A DNA stretch of 64,000 bases, taken from NCBI RefSeq assembly GCF_000733725.1, contig NZ_JMQM01000002.1, forward strand, positions 434,001 through 498,000, read 5' to 3'. The notes under the pieces are model-generated. The model was not told where the DNA came from. It saw nothing but the letters and a program-made list of their open reading frames with translations, and did not search any database. Below, one piece after another: positions 62,435 through 64,000 of this stretch (position 1 is its first letter; each line of letters opens with the position of its first letter). The DNA comes from Nitratireductor basaltis (GTDB lineage: Bacteria > Pseudomonadota > Alphaproteobacteria > Rhizobiales > Rhizobiaceae). A program made the translations under genes and the position numbers.

Positions 62435-64000
62435 GGATGTCTTTCCCTTGAGAGGCGGCTTGCAACGAGCATAAGCAACAAGCACAGCAGACCGAGAAAA
62501 AGGGCAAGTCCCGCCGCATCATCGGTTCGGTAGCTGCCCATTCGTTGCAAGAGGAGATAAGGCAAGGTCTGAACCGCGTCGCTTCCGAACAAGGCGATCA
62601 CGCCAAGATCGCCGAGCGAAAGGGCCATTGCGAATGCGAATGCCACGGCCATCGGGCGTCGAAGCACCGGCCATTCCACCAGCCGCAGTCGGTTGATGCC
62701 CCGAATCCCGAGACTGGCACATAATTTCTCATGGCGGGCGCTTGCGGCATCATGAGCCGGGCGAAGGACGCGCATGGCAAATGGCATTGCCATGGCTGCG
62801 TTCACTGTCACGACCATGAGGGGGGCAAAGCTGAAGACGCTTCCAAAATGGCGCAGAAGAATGAACCAGCCCGCTCCGATCACGACGGGGGGAATGATCA
62901 GAACGAAGCTCGCACCCGCATCGCTCAAATGTTCAAGGATTCCGCGTCCTTCGGTGCGGCGCTCCAGTTCCAGCTGCCGACGCGCCATTATCAGTGCGGT
63001 GGAAATGACGACGGAAAGCAGAGCCGAAAGCGTCGCGAGAACGAGGCTGGTCACTGTCGCATGAATGACCGCCTTGTCTTGGGCGAGACGCGCAAGATCA
63101 GCGTCAATTCCGGCCATGAACGTTGCTGCCATCGGCCCGGCCACGAATAAGAGGGCGAGCAGGATGAGAAGGCTGTTCAGCGTGGTTTCAACCTTGCCGG
63201 CAAAAACAATCCGTCGTGGCGCGGTCGGCAGATTGGCATCTGCGGTAATGGTTGCGCCAAGGCGGGCGAGGATCAACACGATGAGCAGTGTGAGCGCGAC
63301 CTGTGCCACTGTCAGCGCGAGCGCACGAGCCAGATCGAAATCGAATCGCAATGCCTGATAGATCGCGACCTCCAGCGTTGTGGCCCGGGGGCCGCCACCA
63401 AGCGTGAGAACGATGGTGAAGGAGGTTACGCACAGCATGAAGACGAGTGCAGCCACTTGCGGCAGTGAACCGCGCAGCACCGGCCATTCGATGAACCGGA
63501 AAGAGGCCAACGGTCCCATTCCGAGCTGCGCGCCAAGGCGCCAGTGGTTTCCCGGAACCGATTCGAGCGATGCCAGCAAAAGCCGTGCCGCCAGCGGCAG
63601 GTTGAAGAAGACATGAGCCACCAGGATGCCGGACAGGCCGTATATGCCTTCCCAATGACTGTTGCCCAGGATCGACAGGTATGGTGCCAAATATCCCGCA
63701 CGACCGTAGAGAGCCAGCACCCCAAGGGCCGCGACAATGGCGGGCAGCGCCAGCGGAACCGCAAACAGGCTGAGGATCAGGCCTCGCCCTGGAAATTGCG
63801 GATGCCGTGCAAGCGCGCGGGCGATGAGGATTGCGGGTAGGACAGAGAGGAGCGTCGAAAGTGATGCCTGCAGCAGCGTGAAGCGCATGACACGCAGGAG
63901 ATAGCCATCGAATGCCGCGACTGCGGCACCCAGGGAGCCGGAAGCTTCTGCAACAAGACCTGCAAATGCACCGCCGATGAGAAGGGCGAGAAAGCTCAAG
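62431..64000 (-). CDS. thiP: Thiamine ABC transporter permease ThiP, partial at the window end
   Basis: A long permease of which 522 codons are visible; the first codons lie beyond the window end (usual length about 540). It has two homologous halves with about twelve helices and two EAA loops ([53 protein letters not shown]). Both halves belonging to one chain is the ThiP layout. With ThiQ and a binding protein ThiB (expected upstream, outside the window) it imports thiamine. A TPP riboswitch would be expected before thiB, beyond the window. Confidence 0.93.
   Translation of the reverse strand, partial: LSFLALLIGGAFAGLVAEASGSLGAAVAAFDGYLLRVMRFTLLQASLSTLLSVLPAILIARALARHPQFPGRGLILSLFAVPLALPAIVAALGVLALYGRAGYLAPYLSILGNSHWEGIYGLSGILVAHVFFNLPLAARLLLASLESVPGNHWRLGAQLGMGPLASFRFIEWPVLRGSLPQVAALVFMLCVTSFTIVLTLGGGPRATTLEVAIYQALRFDFDLARALALTVAQVALTLLIVLILARLGATITADANLPTAPRRIVFAGKVETTLNSLLILLALLFVAGPMAATFMAGIDADLARLAQDKAVIHATVTSLVLATLSALLSVVISTALIMARRQLELERRTEGRGILEHLSDAGASFVLIIPPVVIGAGWFILLRHFGSVFSFAPLMVVTVNAAMAMPFAMRVLRPAHDAASARHEKLCASLGIRGINRLRLVEWPVLRRPMAVAFAFAMALSLGDLGVIALFGSDAVQTLPYLLLQRMGSYRTDDAAGLALFLGLLCLLLMLVASRLSRERHP

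Noticed and set aside
62431-64000. TPP riboswitch for the thi operon
   Set aside because: It would lie before thiB, which is outside the window; nothing of the kind is visible here.

Overview
The window reads as an ordinary, gene-dense stretch of chromosome from an alphaproteobacterium of the order Hyphomicrobiales (Rhizobiales), most like the Phyllobacteriaceae group (Mesorhizobium or Nitratireductor type). This is inferred from family content and not from any database search: CarD, RpoH2, an OtpR/CenR-like regulator beside a lone cNMP-binding protein, a ~1,600-residue NAD-glutamate dehydrogenase, a PPi-dependent phosphofructokinase, PhaR/PhaA, a 7Fe ferredoxin, and alphaproteobacterial regulatory motifs (CtrA boxes, GANTC sites, an RpoE2/EcfG-type promoter). 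I see no tRNA, rRNA, CRISPR array, insertion sequence, prophage or integrase, and nothing that looks recently acquired.

Layout. 1-5.4 kb: end of sdhB, methionine sulfoxide reductase, a DUF302 protein, a leucine-dehydrogenase-type enzyme, OsmC, a UbiH-family hydroxylase, TesB. 5.6-7.4 kb: glnK-amtB behind candidate sigma-54 promoters. 7.6-14.4 kb: FtsK (with an upstream CtrA box), LolA-like carrier, exonuclease III, cNMP-binding protein and response regulator, L,D-transpeptidase, AhpD-like protein. 14.5-24.5 kb: giant glutamate dehydrogenase, MFS protein, PPi-PFK, and a divergent LysR/mmsA pair. 24.7-27.3 kb: small secreted protein and a divergent GntR/FAD-oxidoreductase pair. 27.7-33.8 kb: a tightly coupled branched-chain amino acid transporter operon (livHMGF, a small membrane protein, then livJ) whose LivG carries an unusual C-terminal extension. 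34-38.8 kb: pyruvate carboxylase and an MFS protein. 38.9-44.8 kb: DUF3309 peptide, RND pump and adaptor with a divergent TetR regulator, DUF883-like membrane protein. 44.9-51.4 kb: ispG, a hybrid histidine kinase with an upstream CtrA box, a prenyl diphosphate synthase, mtgA, a hypothetical, rpmF. 51.5-53.5 kb: phaR and phaA, divergent. 53.5-54.1 kb: a 630-bp non-coding region with a duplicated segment, clustered GANTC sites and SOS-box-like motifs. 54.1-60.1 kb: SUV3-like helicase, S4 RNA-binding protein, fdxA, carD, rpoH2. 60-64 kb: M48 lipoprotein protease and thiQ-thiP (thiP runs off the end).

Functional themes are nitrogen and branched-chain amino acid use (glnK/amtB, glutamate and leucine dehydrogenases, liv operon, mmsA), central carbon (sdhB, pfp, pyc, phaA/phaR), envelope maintenance (mtgA, L,D-transpeptidase, LolA, M48, CenR-like regulator, RND pump) and stress transcription (rpoH2, carD, MsrA, OsmC). 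I did not find a clearly new multi-gene system. The features most worth a second look are the intergenic region at 53515-54144, the LivG C-terminal domain, and the paired CtrA/GANTC signals upstream of ftsK and the hybrid kinase. All identifications come from reading motifs by eye.
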